A stretch of DNA of 64,000 bases from Oscillospiraceae bacterium (GCA_015065645.1 SVPW01000009.1:1-64000), one strand, 5' to 3'. Shown: positions 1 to 7,746, numbered from the stretch's first letter. Made by a program: numbers and translations. The notes: a model not told the origin generated them from the letters alone.

Positions 1-48
1 AAAGAGTTTACAAGCTTGGGCGAATTCTTTAAGGACAAGCAAATTTAA
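1..48 (+). CDS. 3' end of a gene cut by the left edge
   Basis: Frame 1 reads 15 codons ending KQI and a TAA stop at 46-48, so a coding region entering from the left is plausible. Fifteen residues are too few to identify a family. Three TACGCCA repeats spaced by about one helical turn follow immediately, as is common after tyrosine recombinase genes that lie beside their own attachment site. A recombinase is therefore a guess from context only. Confidence 0.35.
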   Translation, partial: KEFTSLGEFFKDKQI

Positions 49-53
49 TCTAC

Positions 54-83
54 TACGCCAATGGTACGCCAGTTACTACGCCA
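54..83 (+). repeat. Three direct TACGCCA repeats (recombinase arm-site-like)
   Basis: Identical heptamers TACGCCA start at 54, 65 and 77, that is 11 and 12 bp apart, so they lie on one face of the helix. Regular short direct repeats of this kind resemble the arm-type binding sites of tyrosine integrases. A second set with a different sequence lies at 1234-1253. The rest of 84-303 holds no gene or RNA that I can recognise apart from the repeat at 243-265. Confidence 0.45.
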
Positions 84-242
84 AAATGCCGCACAGATAC
101 AAAGGGTTATATTCTGTGCTGTAAAAATGGGCTTTCGAGAGGGCGCTAAACCATTGGAGTTTTGTACACTTAGGTAAAGTTTTATTATTTCGGGGGCAGA
201 GGTCCCCACGATGAAACCATTGGATTAAAAGATACAATATAA

Positions 243-265
243 GAACTTATAAGAAGATATAAGAA
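243..265 (+). repeat. Left copy of a 23-bp direct repeat
   Basis: The AT-rich block around TTATAAGAAGATATAAGAA is found again at 1273-1295 with a single C/T difference in 23 positions. The two copies bracket the GIY-YIG gene at 387-1223. Together with the recombinase-arm-like repeats on the same side of each copy, this suggests duplicated attachment-site sequence, but no recombination core has been proved. Confidence 0.5.
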
Positions 266-303
266 CTTATCCATTTCTTCTTACCATAGTTCAAGCAAAG
301 GAT

Positions 304-345
304 AACGGACTATGGGAATTCCATAGTCCGTTTGACTTTTTTTAT
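304..345 (+). terminator. Rho-independent terminator
   Basis: A perfect 12-bp stem (AACGGACTATGG with its complement at 321-332) and a five-base loop are followed by a T-rich run. It would end transcription arriving from the left before the GIY-YIG gene. Confidence 0.75.
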
Positions 346-359
346 ATGTGTGATATAAT
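332..359 (+). promoter_or_regulatory. SigA-type promoter of the GIY-YIG gene
   Basis: TTGACT at 332-337, a 16-bp spacer and TATAAT at 354-359 lie just upstream of an AAAGGGG ribosome binding site and the ATG at 387. The -35 box overlaps the tail of the preceding terminator. Confidence 0.65.
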
Positions 360-386
360 AATTTATATAGAAAGGGGTTATATAAA

Positions 387-1223
387 ATGAATAATCATAT
401 TTATTTGTCAGAAATTTTCACTAAATTACATCCACTTGAAGAATATAAAATGCATTTTGCAAAACATTCAAATGACGGAACAGAGCCTTTGGATGAGTAT
501 ATGAGGGACTTCAACGAATGGGAAGGATGGAATAGTTGGTCTAATGGAAATGACCATTTTAATAGAAGGTTTATATTTTCATTGATTGATTTTTACCCCG
601 AAAGCGATACCTGGTTGTTTGGTGGTATTTGGGAAGTATTAGAAAGAGATTTTGAAAATGGCGGAAACCATCCATATAAAATTTCTTTGTGCGAAGATTA
701 TCAAAATTTTATCGGTAGACTTAAAATAAAATATGCACATAAAAATCGAACCGTAAGGAATAGAATGGAAAATTATTTTCCACAACTTGTTGTTAAAGAG
801 ATTTTAGAAGAGCCCTATTCTATACATACGTTTCCAGGGTATAAGAATTTAGATGTGCCTTTTATGACGTTGGAAAATGTTATAAACAAAGACCATCCAT
901 CATGGAAAAATGCATTGTCTATTAAAGGAATATATTTAATTACTGACACAAAAACAGGGAAAAAATATGTTGGTAAGGCATCGGGAGAAAAAGGTTTTTG
1001 GCAACGGTGGAGTGACTACATCTATGACGGTCATGGCGGCGATGTAGATTTGAAAAAATTGCTCGAATCACATGGTGGACTTCAGTATGCTCGCGAAAAT
1101 TATAAATTCACTTTATTAGAAATAGTTGAATCAAATATTGAAAATGACATAGATGATAGAGAAAGTTATTGGAAACGAGTTTTAATGTCAAGGTTAGAAT
1201 CTGTGGGACACAACAAAAATTAA
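387..1223 (+). CDS. GIY-YIG domain protein
   Basis: This 278-residue protein has a GIY-YIG nuclease-like fold at its C-terminus: GIYLI at 181-185, YVGKA at 194-198, a following arginine near 207, and an acidic DDRESYW stretch near 255 that could supply the catalytic Glu. The N-terminal 170 residues are rich in aromatic and acidic residues and match no family I recognise. The family includes homing endonucleases, restriction enzymes and repair nucleases, and which activity applies here is unknown. The gene is monocistronic, with its own promoter and an AAAGGGG site 9 bases before the ATG. It sits between two copies of a 23-bp direct repeat, so it is probably cargo of an integrated element. Confidence 0.7.
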   Translation: MNNHIYLSEIFTKLHPLEEYKMHFAKHSNDGTEPLDEYMRDFNEWEGWNSWSNGNDHFNRRFIFSLIDFYPESDTWLFGGIWEVLERDFENGGNHPYKISLCEDYQNFIGRLKIKYAHKNRTVRNRMENYFPQLVVKEILEEPYSIHTFPGYKNLDVPFMTLENVINKDHPSWKNALSIKGIYLITDTKTGKKYVGKASGEKGFWQRWSDYIYDGHGGDVDLKKLLESHGGLQYARENYKFTLLEIVESNIENDIDDRESYWKRVLMSRLESVGHNKN

Positions 1224-1233
1224 TAGTGTTTAA

Positions 1234-1253
1234 TTTACCACAAATTTACCACA
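1234..1253 (+). repeat. Two direct TTTACCACA repeats (recombinase arm-site-like)
   Basis: TTTACCACA occurs at 1234-1242 and 1245-1253, 11 bp apart. This parallels the TACGCCA series at 54-83: short direct repeats in helical phase just after a gene and just before the TATAAGAAGATATAAG block. Confidence 0.45.
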
Positions 1254-1272
1254 GTTTCAAAATAAATTATGA

Positions 1273-1295
1273 GAATTTATAAGAAGATATAAGAA
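1273..1295 (+). repeat. Right copy of the 23-bp direct repeat
   Basis: It matches 243-265 in 22 of 23 positions. More TTATAAG-type sequence continues to about 1357, so the exact edge of the repeated unit is not sharp. The region 1224-1456 otherwise contains no visible gene. Confidence 0.5.
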
Positions 1296-1456
1296 AATCT
1301 TAATTTTGAGAGTTCGAAAACGGCAAGTTATAAGCGGTTATAAGAACTTATAAAACTTTTTCAAACTCGTTTTTACCGTCTACCCACAATGAAGCTGTTG
1401 GATTGATTTAGCATTTTAAATACTGGTTTAAGCGGTTATTGAATATTTTATTACAA

Positions 1457-1490
1457 TAAAAACACTCTGCTGTTACGGCAGAGTGTTTTT
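1457..1490 (-). terminator. Terminator after the first XRE gene
   Basis: The inverted repeat AAACACTCTGC / GCAGAGTGTTT has a short loop, with T-runs on both strands. It lies just downstream of the minus-strand XRE gene and would also stop plus-strand reading from the mobile-element side. Confidence 0.75.
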
Positions 1491-1503
1491 GCATATATAC
1501 TGT

Positions 1504-1734
1504 TTAATCTTCTTCAAGTAATTTAGATGGAGATATTTTTAATACCTGTGCAATTTTGAATAAGGTTTCCAAGGAAATACCACGCACAGTACCGGTGCCC
1601 TCAACCTGACCAACAAAGCTTACGCTTTTGCCAATAAGCTCAGCAAAGTATTCTTGCGTAAAACCCGCTTTTCTTCTGTAATATGCAATCTTTAAACCGA
1701 GAGTAATATACTTATCCGGAAATTCTGTTGTCAT
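1504..1734 (-). CDS. XRE-family transcriptional regulator
   Basis: This 76-residue protein is essentially one Cro/C1-type helix-turn-helix domain. It contains GLKIAYYRRKAGFTQEYFAE, then the recognition region GKSVSFVGQVE, and a LETLFKIAQVLKISPSKLL tail. It is transcribed divergently from the SLOG-like gene at 1875, with 140 bp between them holding two operator-like inverted repeats. By architecture it probably represses its neighbour and perhaps itself. An AGGGG ribosome site precedes the ATG at 1734. A second XRE/SLOG pair with the same divergent layout occurs at 26.5-27.5 kb. Confidence 0.8.
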   Translation of the reverse strand: MTTEFPDKYITLGLKIAYYRRKAGFTQEYFAELIGKSVSFVGQVEGTGTVRGISLETLFKIAQVLKISPSKLLEED

Positions 1735-1811
1735 TTTAATGCCCCTTTTTGTTTATACATATATTTTAACGAAAAGAGGTGAAAATTATTATAATCCAAG
1801 ATTGCAGATAT

Positions 1812-1861
1812 ATTTACTTTAAGTGAAAGATAATATATAATAAGTAAAATATCATTTACTT
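1812..1861 (+). promoter_or_regulatory. SLOG promoter with two operator-like inverted repeats
   Basis: TTTACT (1813-1818), a 17-bp spacer and TATAAT (1836-1841) form a plausible promoter for the gene at 1875. A TTTACTT/AAGTGAA imperfect palindrome covers the -35 box (about 1812-1827). A perfect AAGTAAA-N6-TTTACTT repeat (1842-1861) lies just after the -10 box. Their centres are about 32 bp apart, close to three helical turns and close to the 31 bp seen in the second XRE/SLOG module. XRE binding here is inferred. Confidence 0.5.
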
Positions 1862-1874
1862 TGGAGAAGTGTAT

Positions 1875-2342
1875 ATGTTGGATAATACCTGTTGTTTTTT
1901 CGGTCACAGAATGATAAATGAAACCGAAGAATTAAAATCAAAGCTTAATGAAATTATTGAAAAACTGATTACAAACGAAAACGTTGATACTTTTCTTTTC
2001 GGGAGCAAGAGCCGCTTTAACAGCTTATGCCTTGAACTTGTGACAAAAATTAAAGAAAAATACCCGCACATAAAACGAATTTATGTACGAGCAGAATATC
2101 CTTATATAAGTGAAGATTATAAGAAATACTTACTGAAAAGCTATGAGGATACCTATTACCCTGAAAAAATAAGAGGTTCCGGCAGAGCCGCTTATGTGGA
2201 ACGAAATTATGAGATGATAAACCAAAGCCGATTTTGCATTGTTTACTATAATGAGCAACCAACCTTACAAACTCATAAAAGCGGTACTGAACTTGCTCTC
2301 AAATATGCCGTCAAACATAAGAGATATATCGTATTTGCATAA
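1875..2342 (+). CDS. SLOG/DUF1273-like nucleotide-binding protein
   Basis: This 155-residue protein begins with a CCFFGHR motif after a short beta strand. It has a central FLFGSKSRF turn, a KEKYPHIKRIYVRAEYPY stretch and a C-terminal SGTELALKYAVKHKR helix. These match the Rossmann-like layout of the SLOG superfamily (YpsA/DUF1273 and relatives), which bind nucleotide-derived ligands. The ligand is unknown. The ATG at 1875 is preferred over a GTG at 1869 because GGAG lies 8 bases upstream of it. The gene is divergent from an XRE regulator. A paralogue occurs at 26547-27002. Confidence 0.65.
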   Translation: MLDNTCCFFGHRMINETEELKSKLNEIIEKLITNENVDTFLFGSKSRFNSLCLELVTKIKEKYPHIKRIYVRAEYPYISEDYKKYLLKSYEDTYYPEKIRGSGRAAYVERNYEMINQSRFCIVYYNEQPTLQTHKSGTELALKYAVKHKRYIVFA

Positions 2343-2398
2343 AATAGACCATGATTACGATAACATGGTAATTATATGTTTATGACAAATGATTGGTA

Positions 2399-2427
2399 TT
2401 GATTTTAAATGGGTGTTATGATATAAT
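2399..2427 (+). promoter_or_regulatory. Promoter of the aminosugar operon
   Basis: TTGATT (2399-2404), a 17-bp spacer and TATAAT (2422-2427) lie 51 bp before the first gene of the operon that runs to 7697. Confidence 0.65.
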
Positions 2428-2478
2428 TATTATGAAATATAGTGTGCTTTAAAATCAAAAAATTAGAGAGGCGCAAAA

Positions 2479-4392
2479 ATGAAGTTTTCTATTAAGGATA
2501 ATAAAATAAAATATGCTTTATGTATTGTTTTGGCGCTTATAATTGCTACTGTTTTTGAAATAACAGTATTCATGCGTGAAACGGAGGTTAAGTTTGAGGG
2601 AAAAGCCGTTTCGGTTATGGATGAGGATGAGTATTCTTTTACATATGGGGATTATATTGTAACCGATAACAGGTATACAAGGGCGGGTATTGACCCTAGT
2701 ATAAGAATTTCTGATATTGACCGTGAGATTTCTTCGGTAATGGTTTCTTTTTCAAAGCCTATTTATTCAAACCCAAGGCTTCAGTTGTTTTTTGCCAAAG
2801 AAGACGAGGAATTATCCGAAAAAAATTCTTGTGTTATAGAAAATATTCCCTTAATGGCTTTAAATGTTATTGTTGATATTCCAAAGGCGGATTATGATAC
2901 TATACGAATAGATATAGACGGTTCTTTCTCATTGGAAGATATAATAGTGAGCGATAGGTCAATATCCTCTTCCAATCAATTCTCCTTAGAGTTATTTGGA
3001 TTTTTTAGATTATTAACCACATTTTTAATTTTGTCATCGCTGTTTGTATGCTTTGTTTTTTGGATGCAGAGCAAAAAGAGCGAAAGAAGCCTTAAAATGA
3101 AAGAACTGCTGTTTTGCATTGGCTGCTTTGCTTTCTATTTTTTATGGGCTATCGCCAAGGCGCATGATTATGCACCCGATGAAGAGATGCGGCACGATGT
3201 TACAGAGTTTTTGTTTAATAATAACCGTTTGCCCATAGGAGATGAATTGTTATCAAATTGGGGCTTTTCCTATGCGCATATACCAACTGTTCTGTGTAAT
3301 TTGCTGGGCAGTTTATTTATGAAGATAGCTTCTATCTACACAAATGATTCTCACAGTCTTTTGCTGGCTTCAAGAATGGTAAGTGTTTGTTGTGCCACAG
3401 GTACGGTTTATTTCGTTATAAAAACCTCAAAGCTTATTTTTAGTTCATGTGCAAGATGGATTTTTGTATGTTTTGTTGCGTTTATGCCGCAGTTTGCATT
3501 CCTTGCAAGCTATTCCAATAATGATATTGTTGCTTTGTTCGGTATATCTATAATAATTTATTCGTGGGTATTTGCGTTAAAGTATAATTGGAATTATAAG
3601 AGTGGGGTTATTTTATCCGCAGGAGTTATAGTTTGTGCCCTTTCGTATTACAATAGCTATGCGTGGGTATTGTTCAGTGTATTCTTATTTATAATTACTT
3701 ACTTTATACAAAACAAAAAGGATTATAAAGGGTTTATTAAGCTTTCGGCTTTTATAATAGGCTTAGTGGTGCTGTTTGCTTCCTATAATTTCATCAGGCA
3801 TTTAATAGTATATGGTGATTTGCTTGGTTTTGAGACAATAGAACAATATGGCGAAAAGTTTGCTGTTGAGTCATTAAAGCCTTCAAACAGATGGCATTTA
3901 TCAGAAAACGGTGTTTCGCTTATGTCAATGCTTTTTGCACCTGAATATAAGTGGGTGCTAACCACCTGGAATAGCTTTATAGGTGTGTTTGGTTATATGC
4001 AGTACTATTGTCCCGCTGTTGTGTATGACTATATGAAGGTATTTATTGCAGTGGGTGGCATAGCATTTGTTTTAAGGGGATTGTATGAAATAGTTATAAA
4101 ACGCAAAAAACCTGATTTATCAAAAACAATATTTTTGGTTTGCGTTGTTATGAGTGCGGTGGTTACTGTAGCCCTTAGCGTTTATAACAGCTATGTTATG
4201 GATTTTCAACCCCAGGGAAGATACTGTTATCCGGCATTTTTGGCATTGGCTATAATTATTGCAAAGGGTTATGAATGGTTAGTAAAGCTGTTAAAATATA
4301 AAGAGCATCAATATGCTGTAACTTCGTGTGTTTGTACGGTGAGCGCATTGATCTCATTATATGTTTTTTATAATATATATTTACCCTCTTAA
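2479..4392 (+). CDS. Polytopic GT-C-type membrane protein (DUF2142-like)
   Basis: This 637-residue protein has an N-terminal membrane segment (residues about 12-32), an extracytoplasmic domain of roughly 140 residues, then about ten hydrophobic segments. A DYAPDEEMRHD acidic motif in the first large loop is typical of GT-C glycosyltransferases of the DUF2142/GT39 type, which use polyprenyl-phosphate sugars on the outer face of the membrane. It heads the operon with an aminotransferase, an acetyltransferase, an ArnC-like transferase and two small transporters. A role like that of ArnT, moving the lipid-linked sugar to an outside acceptor, is therefore inferred. The acceptor is unknown, and a polymerase or other membrane function cannot be excluded. 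Confidence 0.6.
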   Translation: MKFSIKDNKIKYALCIVLALIIATVFEITVFMRETEVKFEGKAVSVMDEDEYSFTYGDYIVTDNRYTRAGIDPSIRISDIDREISSVMVSFSKPIYSNPRLQLFFAKEDEELSEKNSCVIENIPLMALNVIVDIPKADYDTIRIDIDGSFSLEDIIVSDRSISSSNQFSLELFGFFRLLTTFLILSSLFVCFVFWMQSKKSERSLKMKELLFCIGCFAFYFLWAIAKAHDYAPDEEMRHDVTEFLFNNNRLPIGDELLSNWGFSYAHIPTVLCNLLGSLFMKIASIYTNDSHSLLLASRMVSVCCATGTVYFVIKTSKLIFSSCARWIFVCFVAFMPQFAFLASYSNNDIVALFGISIIIYSWVFALKYNWNYKSGVILSAGVIVCALSYYNSYAWVLFSVFLFIITYFIQNKKDYKGFIKLSAFIIGLVVLFASYNFIRHLIVYGDLLGFETIEQYGEKFAVESLKPSNRWHLSENGVSLMSMLFAPEYKWVLTTWNSFIGVFGYMQYYCPAVVYDYMKVFIAVGGIAFVLRGLYEIVIKRKKPDLSKTIFLVCVVMSAVVTVALSVYNSYVMDFQPQGRYCYPAFLALAIIIAKGYEWLVKLLKYKEHQYAVTSCVCTVSALISLYVFYNIYLPS

Positions 4393-4409
4393 AAAAAGGA
4401 GTTATGAAT

Positions 4410-5537
4410 ATGATAAACTTTAATATCCCCCCATTTGTAGGAACCGAACTTGAATATGTGAAAAAGGCAATTGATAATCAAAAAATTTGTGGTGACGGTG
4501 AGTTTACAAAGCTTTGCAATAATTGGTTTGAGGAAAAAACCGGTACAAATAAGGCGCTTCTCACAACCTCCTGCACCCATGCTCTTGAAATGGCAGCAAT
4601 TCTTTGTGATATAAAGCCGGGAGATGAGGTTATTATGCCTTCATACACATTTGTTTCCACGGCAGATGCCTTTGTTTCAAGAGGTGCTACAATAGTTTTT
4701 GTTGATATTCGTCCCGATACACTTAATATTGACGAAAATTTAATAGAAGCTGCCATTACACCAAAAACCAAGGCTATAGTGCCGGTGCATTATGCAGGTG
4801 TAAGCTGTGAAATGGATAAAATACTTGAAATTGCTCAAAAATATAATTTAAAGGTGGTTGAAGATGCCGCACAGGGTGTAACTTCCACCTATAAGGGCAA
4901 ACAGCTTGGAACCTTGGGAGATTACGGCTGTTACTCTTTCCATGAAACAAAAAATTTCAGTATGGGTGAGGGCGGTGCTTTGCTTATAAAGGATCCGGAA
5001 AATGCTGAACAGGCTGAAATTATTCGTGAAAAGGGAACTAACCGCAGCAAATTTTTCCGTGGTCAAATAGATAAATACACATGGGTTGATTTTGGTTCTT
5101 CATATTTGCCGAGTGATATGAATGCGGCATACCTTTGGGCACAGCTTGAAAAGGTTGATGATATATGCAATGACCGTCTTGCAAGCTGGAACAGATATTA
5201 CAACGGATTGAAGGGTCTGGCTGATAAGGGACTTATTGAGCTTCCCGTTATTCCGTCAGATTGTGAACATAATGCTCATATGTTTTATATTAAGGTGAAG
5301 GATCTTGAGCAGCGCACTGCGCTTATACAGTATTTAAAGGAAAACGGTGTAATGGCGGTGTTCCATTATATTCCGCTTCATTCTGCACCAGCAGGTAAAA
5401 AATTCGGCAGATTCCACGGCGAAGATAAATATACAACTGTTGAGTCCGAAAGATTGTTAAGACTGCCGTTGTATTACGGACTTGAAGCCGAAACGGTGGA
5501 CAGAATAATAGCTTTGGTTGAAAAATTTTATAAATAA
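4410..5537 (+). CDS. Nucleotide-sugar 4-aminotransferase (RffA/WecE type)
   Basis: This is a PLP enzyme of the DegT/DnrJ/EryC1 family, most like dTDP-4-amino-4,6-dideoxygalactose transaminase. Visible features are the N-terminal NFNIPPFVGTE, the PGDEVIMPSYTFVSTA loop, the VEDAAQG aspartate that contacts the pyridine nitrogen, and SFHETKNFSMGEGGA with the Schiff-base lysine. The ATG at 4410 has AGGAG 8 bases upstream and gives 375 residues, the family length. An ATG at 4404 is too close to the ribosome site. The product would be a dTDP-4-amino sugar (Fuc4N-like), passed to the acetyltransferase that follows. Early dTDP-sugar genes are not in the window. Confidence 0.85.
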   Translation: MINFNIPPFVGTELEYVKKAIDNQKICGDGEFTKLCNNWFEEKTGTNKALLTTSCTHALEMAAILCDIKPGDEVIMPSYTFVSTADAFVSRGATIVFVDIRPDTLNIDENLIEAAITPKTKAIVPVHYAGVSCEMDKILEIAQKYNLKVVEDAAQGVTSTYKGKQLGTLGDYGCYSFHETKNFSMGEGGALLIKDPENAEQAEIIREKGTNRSKFFRGQIDKYTWVDFGSSYLPSDMNAAYLWAQLEKVDDICNDRLASWNRYYNGLKGLADKGLIELPVIPSDCEHNAHMFYIKVKDLEQRTALIQYLKENGVMAVFHYIPLHSAPAGKKFGRFHGEDKYTTVESERLLRLPLYYGLEAETVDRIIALVEKFYK

Positions 5538-5549
5538 GGATAAGGCTTT

Positions 5550-6077
5550 ATGGAAATTATAAGCGGTAAAAAAATAACGCTGAGGAAAATTGAATATACT
5601 GATACGGATGATATAGTTCGTTGGAGAAATAAGGATTTTGTAAGAAGTAACTTTATTTTTCAGCAGTTGTTTACAAATGAGATACACGAAAATTGGATGA
5701 AAACAAGGGTTGACACCGGTGAGGTAGTTCAGTTTATTATTTCTGAAATTCAAACAGGAAAAGGCGTGGGTTCGGTATATCTCAGGGATATCGATCGCAT
5801 AAATCAAAAGGCTGAATATGGCATATTTATTGGTGAAGAGGATGCTCTTGGCAAAGGTTTTGGAAGTGAGGCTGCTGCATTGGCTATTAAATATGCTTTT
5901 GAGCAGTTGGGGCTTCATAAGGTATTTCTAAGGGTTTTTGCAGATAATCTGCGGGCTATAAAAAGCTATGAAAATGCCGGATTTGTAAAAGAAGCCTGCT
6001 TCAAGCACGATGTTAAAATAGACGGAAAATATTATGATATGGTGTTTATGGCCATAATCAATGAAAAGGACGATTAA
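5550..6077 (+). CDS. GNAT N-acetyltransferase (sugar amine type likely)
   Basis: This 175-residue GNAT protein resembles the RimJ/RimL and PseH group. It has KKITLRKIEYTDTDDIVRWRN at the N-terminus, an acetyl-CoA pyrophosphate loop around EDALGKGFGSEAA, and the C-terminal LRVFADNLRAIKSYENAGF motif. It lies 12 bases after the aminotransferase gene and one base before the ArnC-like gene. Acetylation of the 4-amino group of the sugar, as done by WecD/RffC or PseH, is therefore the likely role. Acetylation of a protein N-terminus is the alternative suggested by sequence type alone. Confidence 0.7.
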   Translation: MEIISGKKITLRKIEYTDTDDIVRWRNKDFVRSNFIFQQLFTNEIHENWMKTRVDTGEVVQFIISEIQTGKGVGSVYLRDIDRINQKAEYGIFIGEEDALGKGFGSEAAALAIKYAFEQLGLHKVFLRVFADNLRAIKSYENAGFVKEACFKHDVKIDGKYYDMVFMAIINEKDD

Positions 6078-6078
6078 A

Positions 6079-7029
6079 ATGCAGGGAAAGGTTTCTTTTG
6101 TAATACCTTGTTACAGATCGGAAAAAACACTTTCTGCCGTTATAGATGAAATTATTGAAACGGTGGGAAATAAGATTAAGTATGAAATTGTGCTTGTGAA
6201 TGACTCTTCGCCTGATAATACGCTTGGTGTCATTAAACAGCTTTGTGAAAAAAATTCTAATATAATAGGTGTTAATTTTGCTCAGAACTTTGGTCAGCAT
6301 GCAGCGTTAATGGCGGGGATGAGGCAAACCACGGGTGATGTTGTTGTATGCCTCGATGATGATGGACAAACCCCTGCCAATGAGGTTTTTAAGCTGATTG
6401 ATAAGCTGGAAGAGGGATATGATGTTGTTTATGCGAAGTATGGCAATAAAAAACACTCATCCTTTAGGAATCTTGGAAGTAAGGTTAACTCTGCCATGAC
6501 AGAAAGCCTGCTTTCAAAGCCTAAAAAACTTTATATTTCAAGTTATTTTGCGGCGAAAAGATTTGTGGTTGATAAAATGCTTGAATATGATAATCCGTTC
6601 CCTTATGTTATAGGTTTAGTTCTTCGTACAACCAAAAACATTGCAAATGTTGAGGTTAATCACAGGCAGCGTGAGGTTGGGGAATCCGGCTATACTTTAA
6701 AAAAGCTTATTTCGCTTTGGGTAAATGGATTTACGGCATTTTCGGTAAAGCCGTTAAGACTTGCCACTATTGGCGGTGTAATGGTTGCAATAATAGGCTT
6801 TATATGCTTTGTTTGCACCATCATTAATAAGATAATCAATCCGGATGTTCCGCTTGGTTGGAGTTCAACCATGGCAGTTATGCTTATTCTTGGCGGCCTT
6901 ATACTTCTGGTGTTGGGAATGATTGGTGAATATATAGGCAGAATATATATTTGTATAAATCATTCTCCACAGTATGTTATCAGGGAGATAATTAAAAATG
7001 AAAGAATCGAAAACAAAGAAGAACTTTAA
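6079..7029 (+). CDS. ArnC-like undecaprenyl-phosphate glycosyltransferase (GT2)
   Basis: A 316-residue GT-A enzyme starts with VSFVIPCYRSEKT and VNDSSPDN. It has the DDDGQTP metal-binding motif and the EVGESGYTLKKLISLW amphipathic region, followed by two C-terminal membrane segments (about residues 225-250 and 263-285). This layout is that of ArnC/DPM1-type enzymes, which transfer a nucleotide sugar to undecaprenyl phosphate on the cytoplasmic face. The ATG at 6079 has AAAAGGA 8 bases upstream and starts right after the acetyltransferase stop. The upstream ATG at 6061 lies inside that gene with no ribosome site. It is followed with overlap by two small transporters. Confidence 0.85.
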   Translation: MQGKVSFVIPCYRSEKTLSAVIDEIIETVGNKIKYEIVLVNDSSPDNTLGVIKQLCEKNSNIIGVNFAQNFGQHAALMAGMRQTTGDVVVCLDDDGQTPANEVFKLIDKLEEGYDVVYAKYGNKKHSSFRNLGSKVNSAMTESLLSKPKKLYISSYFAAKRFVVDKMLEYDNPFPYVIGLVLRTTKNIANVEVNHRQREVGESGYTLKKLISLWVNGFTAFSVKPLRLATIGGVMVAIIGFICFVCTIINKIINPDVPLGWSSTMAVMLILGGLILLVLGMIGEYIGRIYICINHSPQYVIREIIKNERIENKEEL

Positions 7030-7360
7030 AAATTATATTTTATTGCATATAATTTTTTTAATATATTCGCTTTCGGCAGTATGTTCAAAATATGCCGCTT
7101 CTTTTGAATTTTTATCTTTACCGTTTATTTTCTTTTATGGTGTTGTACTGTTGATAATGGGAATTTATGCTATTCTTTGGCAGCAAATGTTAAAAAGACT
7201 TCCTCTTACGGTGGCTTATGCCAATAAGGCAATAACCATTATTTGGGGAATAGTTTGGGGAATACTATTCTTTGGTGACAAGGTGAGTATTTCTCAGGTT
7301 ATAGGTGCCGTTATTATCATAGCGGGTGTATTGCTGGTGGTGACCGATAAAAATGAGTGA
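6998..7360 (+). CDS. ArnE/EmrE-like small membrane transporter
   Basis: This 120-residue protein with four hydrophobic segments belongs to the drug/metabolite (SMR/EamA) superfamily. The third and fourth helices carry LPLTVAYANKAITIIWGIVWG and FFGDKVSISQVIGAVIIIAGV, typical of small multidrug-resistance-like flippase subunits. It overlaps the ArnC-like gene by 32 bases and the next transporter by 8 bases, so the three are co-translated. In Ara4N-modifying bacteria ArnE and ArnF form a heterodimer that flips the undecaprenyl-phosphate aminosugar. The same role is inferred here. Confidence 0.75.
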   Translation: MKESKTKKNFKNYILLHIIFLIYSLSAVCSKYAASFEFLSLPFIFFYGVVLLIMGIYAILWQQMLKRLPLTVAYANKAITIIWGIVWGILFFGDKVSISQVIGAVIIIAGVLLVVTDKNE

Positions 7361-7697
7361 GTGGGTATATATTTTAATATTTTTGTGTTCGGTGCTGGTG
7401 GCAAGCGTATCGCAGATATTGCTTAAAAAAAGTGCTAACAAAAGCAGTGATAGCCGTTTAAAGGAATATTTAAACCCAACCGTAATGGTGGCTTATTTTA
7501 TGTTTTTTGCGTCATCCCTCATTACAACCATAGCTTATAAAGGGGTTGATCTTTCAACAGGACCGCTTTTAGAGGCTACGGGATATATTTGGGTTACGGC
7601 ATTGGGTGCTTATTTTTTAAAGGAAAAAATAAGTATGAAAAAAATCATTGGAATAGCGCTTATAATAATAGGTATTATGGTTATTTGCTTTTTTTAA
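7353..7697 (+). CDS. ArnF/EmrE-like small membrane transporter
   Basis: This second four-helix SMR/EamA protein (114 residues) starts inside the stop region of the first. It has LEATGYIWVTALGAYFLKEK, matching the EamA end motif, and the helix KKIIGIALIIIGIMVICFF. Two adjacent, unequal SMR genes directly after an ArnC-like gene is the arrangement expected of a heterodimeric lipid-sugar flippase. The operon ends at the terminator that follows. Confidence 0.75.
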   Translation: MSEWVYILIFLCSVLVASVSQILLKKSANKSSDSRLKEYLNPTVMVAYFMFFASSLITTIAYKGVDLSTGPLLEATGYIWVTALGAYFLKEKISMKKIIGIALIIIGIMVICFF

Positions 7698-7702
7698 ATA
7701 AG

Positions 7703-7746
7703 AAAAGACTGCAATTTTATCCTTTTGGATAAGATTGCAGTCTTTT
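7703..7746 (+). terminator. Bidirectional terminator
   Basis: A 13-bp stem (AAAAGACTGCAAT / ATTGCAGTCTTTT, 7703-7715 and 7734-7746) with an inner TTATCC/GGATAA pair carries T-runs on both strands. It serves the aminosugar operon and the convergent XRE gene. Confidence 0.85.

Noticed and set aside
1-48. Confident call of an integrase C-terminus
   Set aside because: Only 15 residues are visible; the neighbouring repeats are suggestive but the identity cannot be shown.
4389-5066. Minus-strand reading frames opposite the aminotransferase gene
   Set aside because: They have no ribosome sites or recognisable motifs and mirror the coding bias of the real gene.
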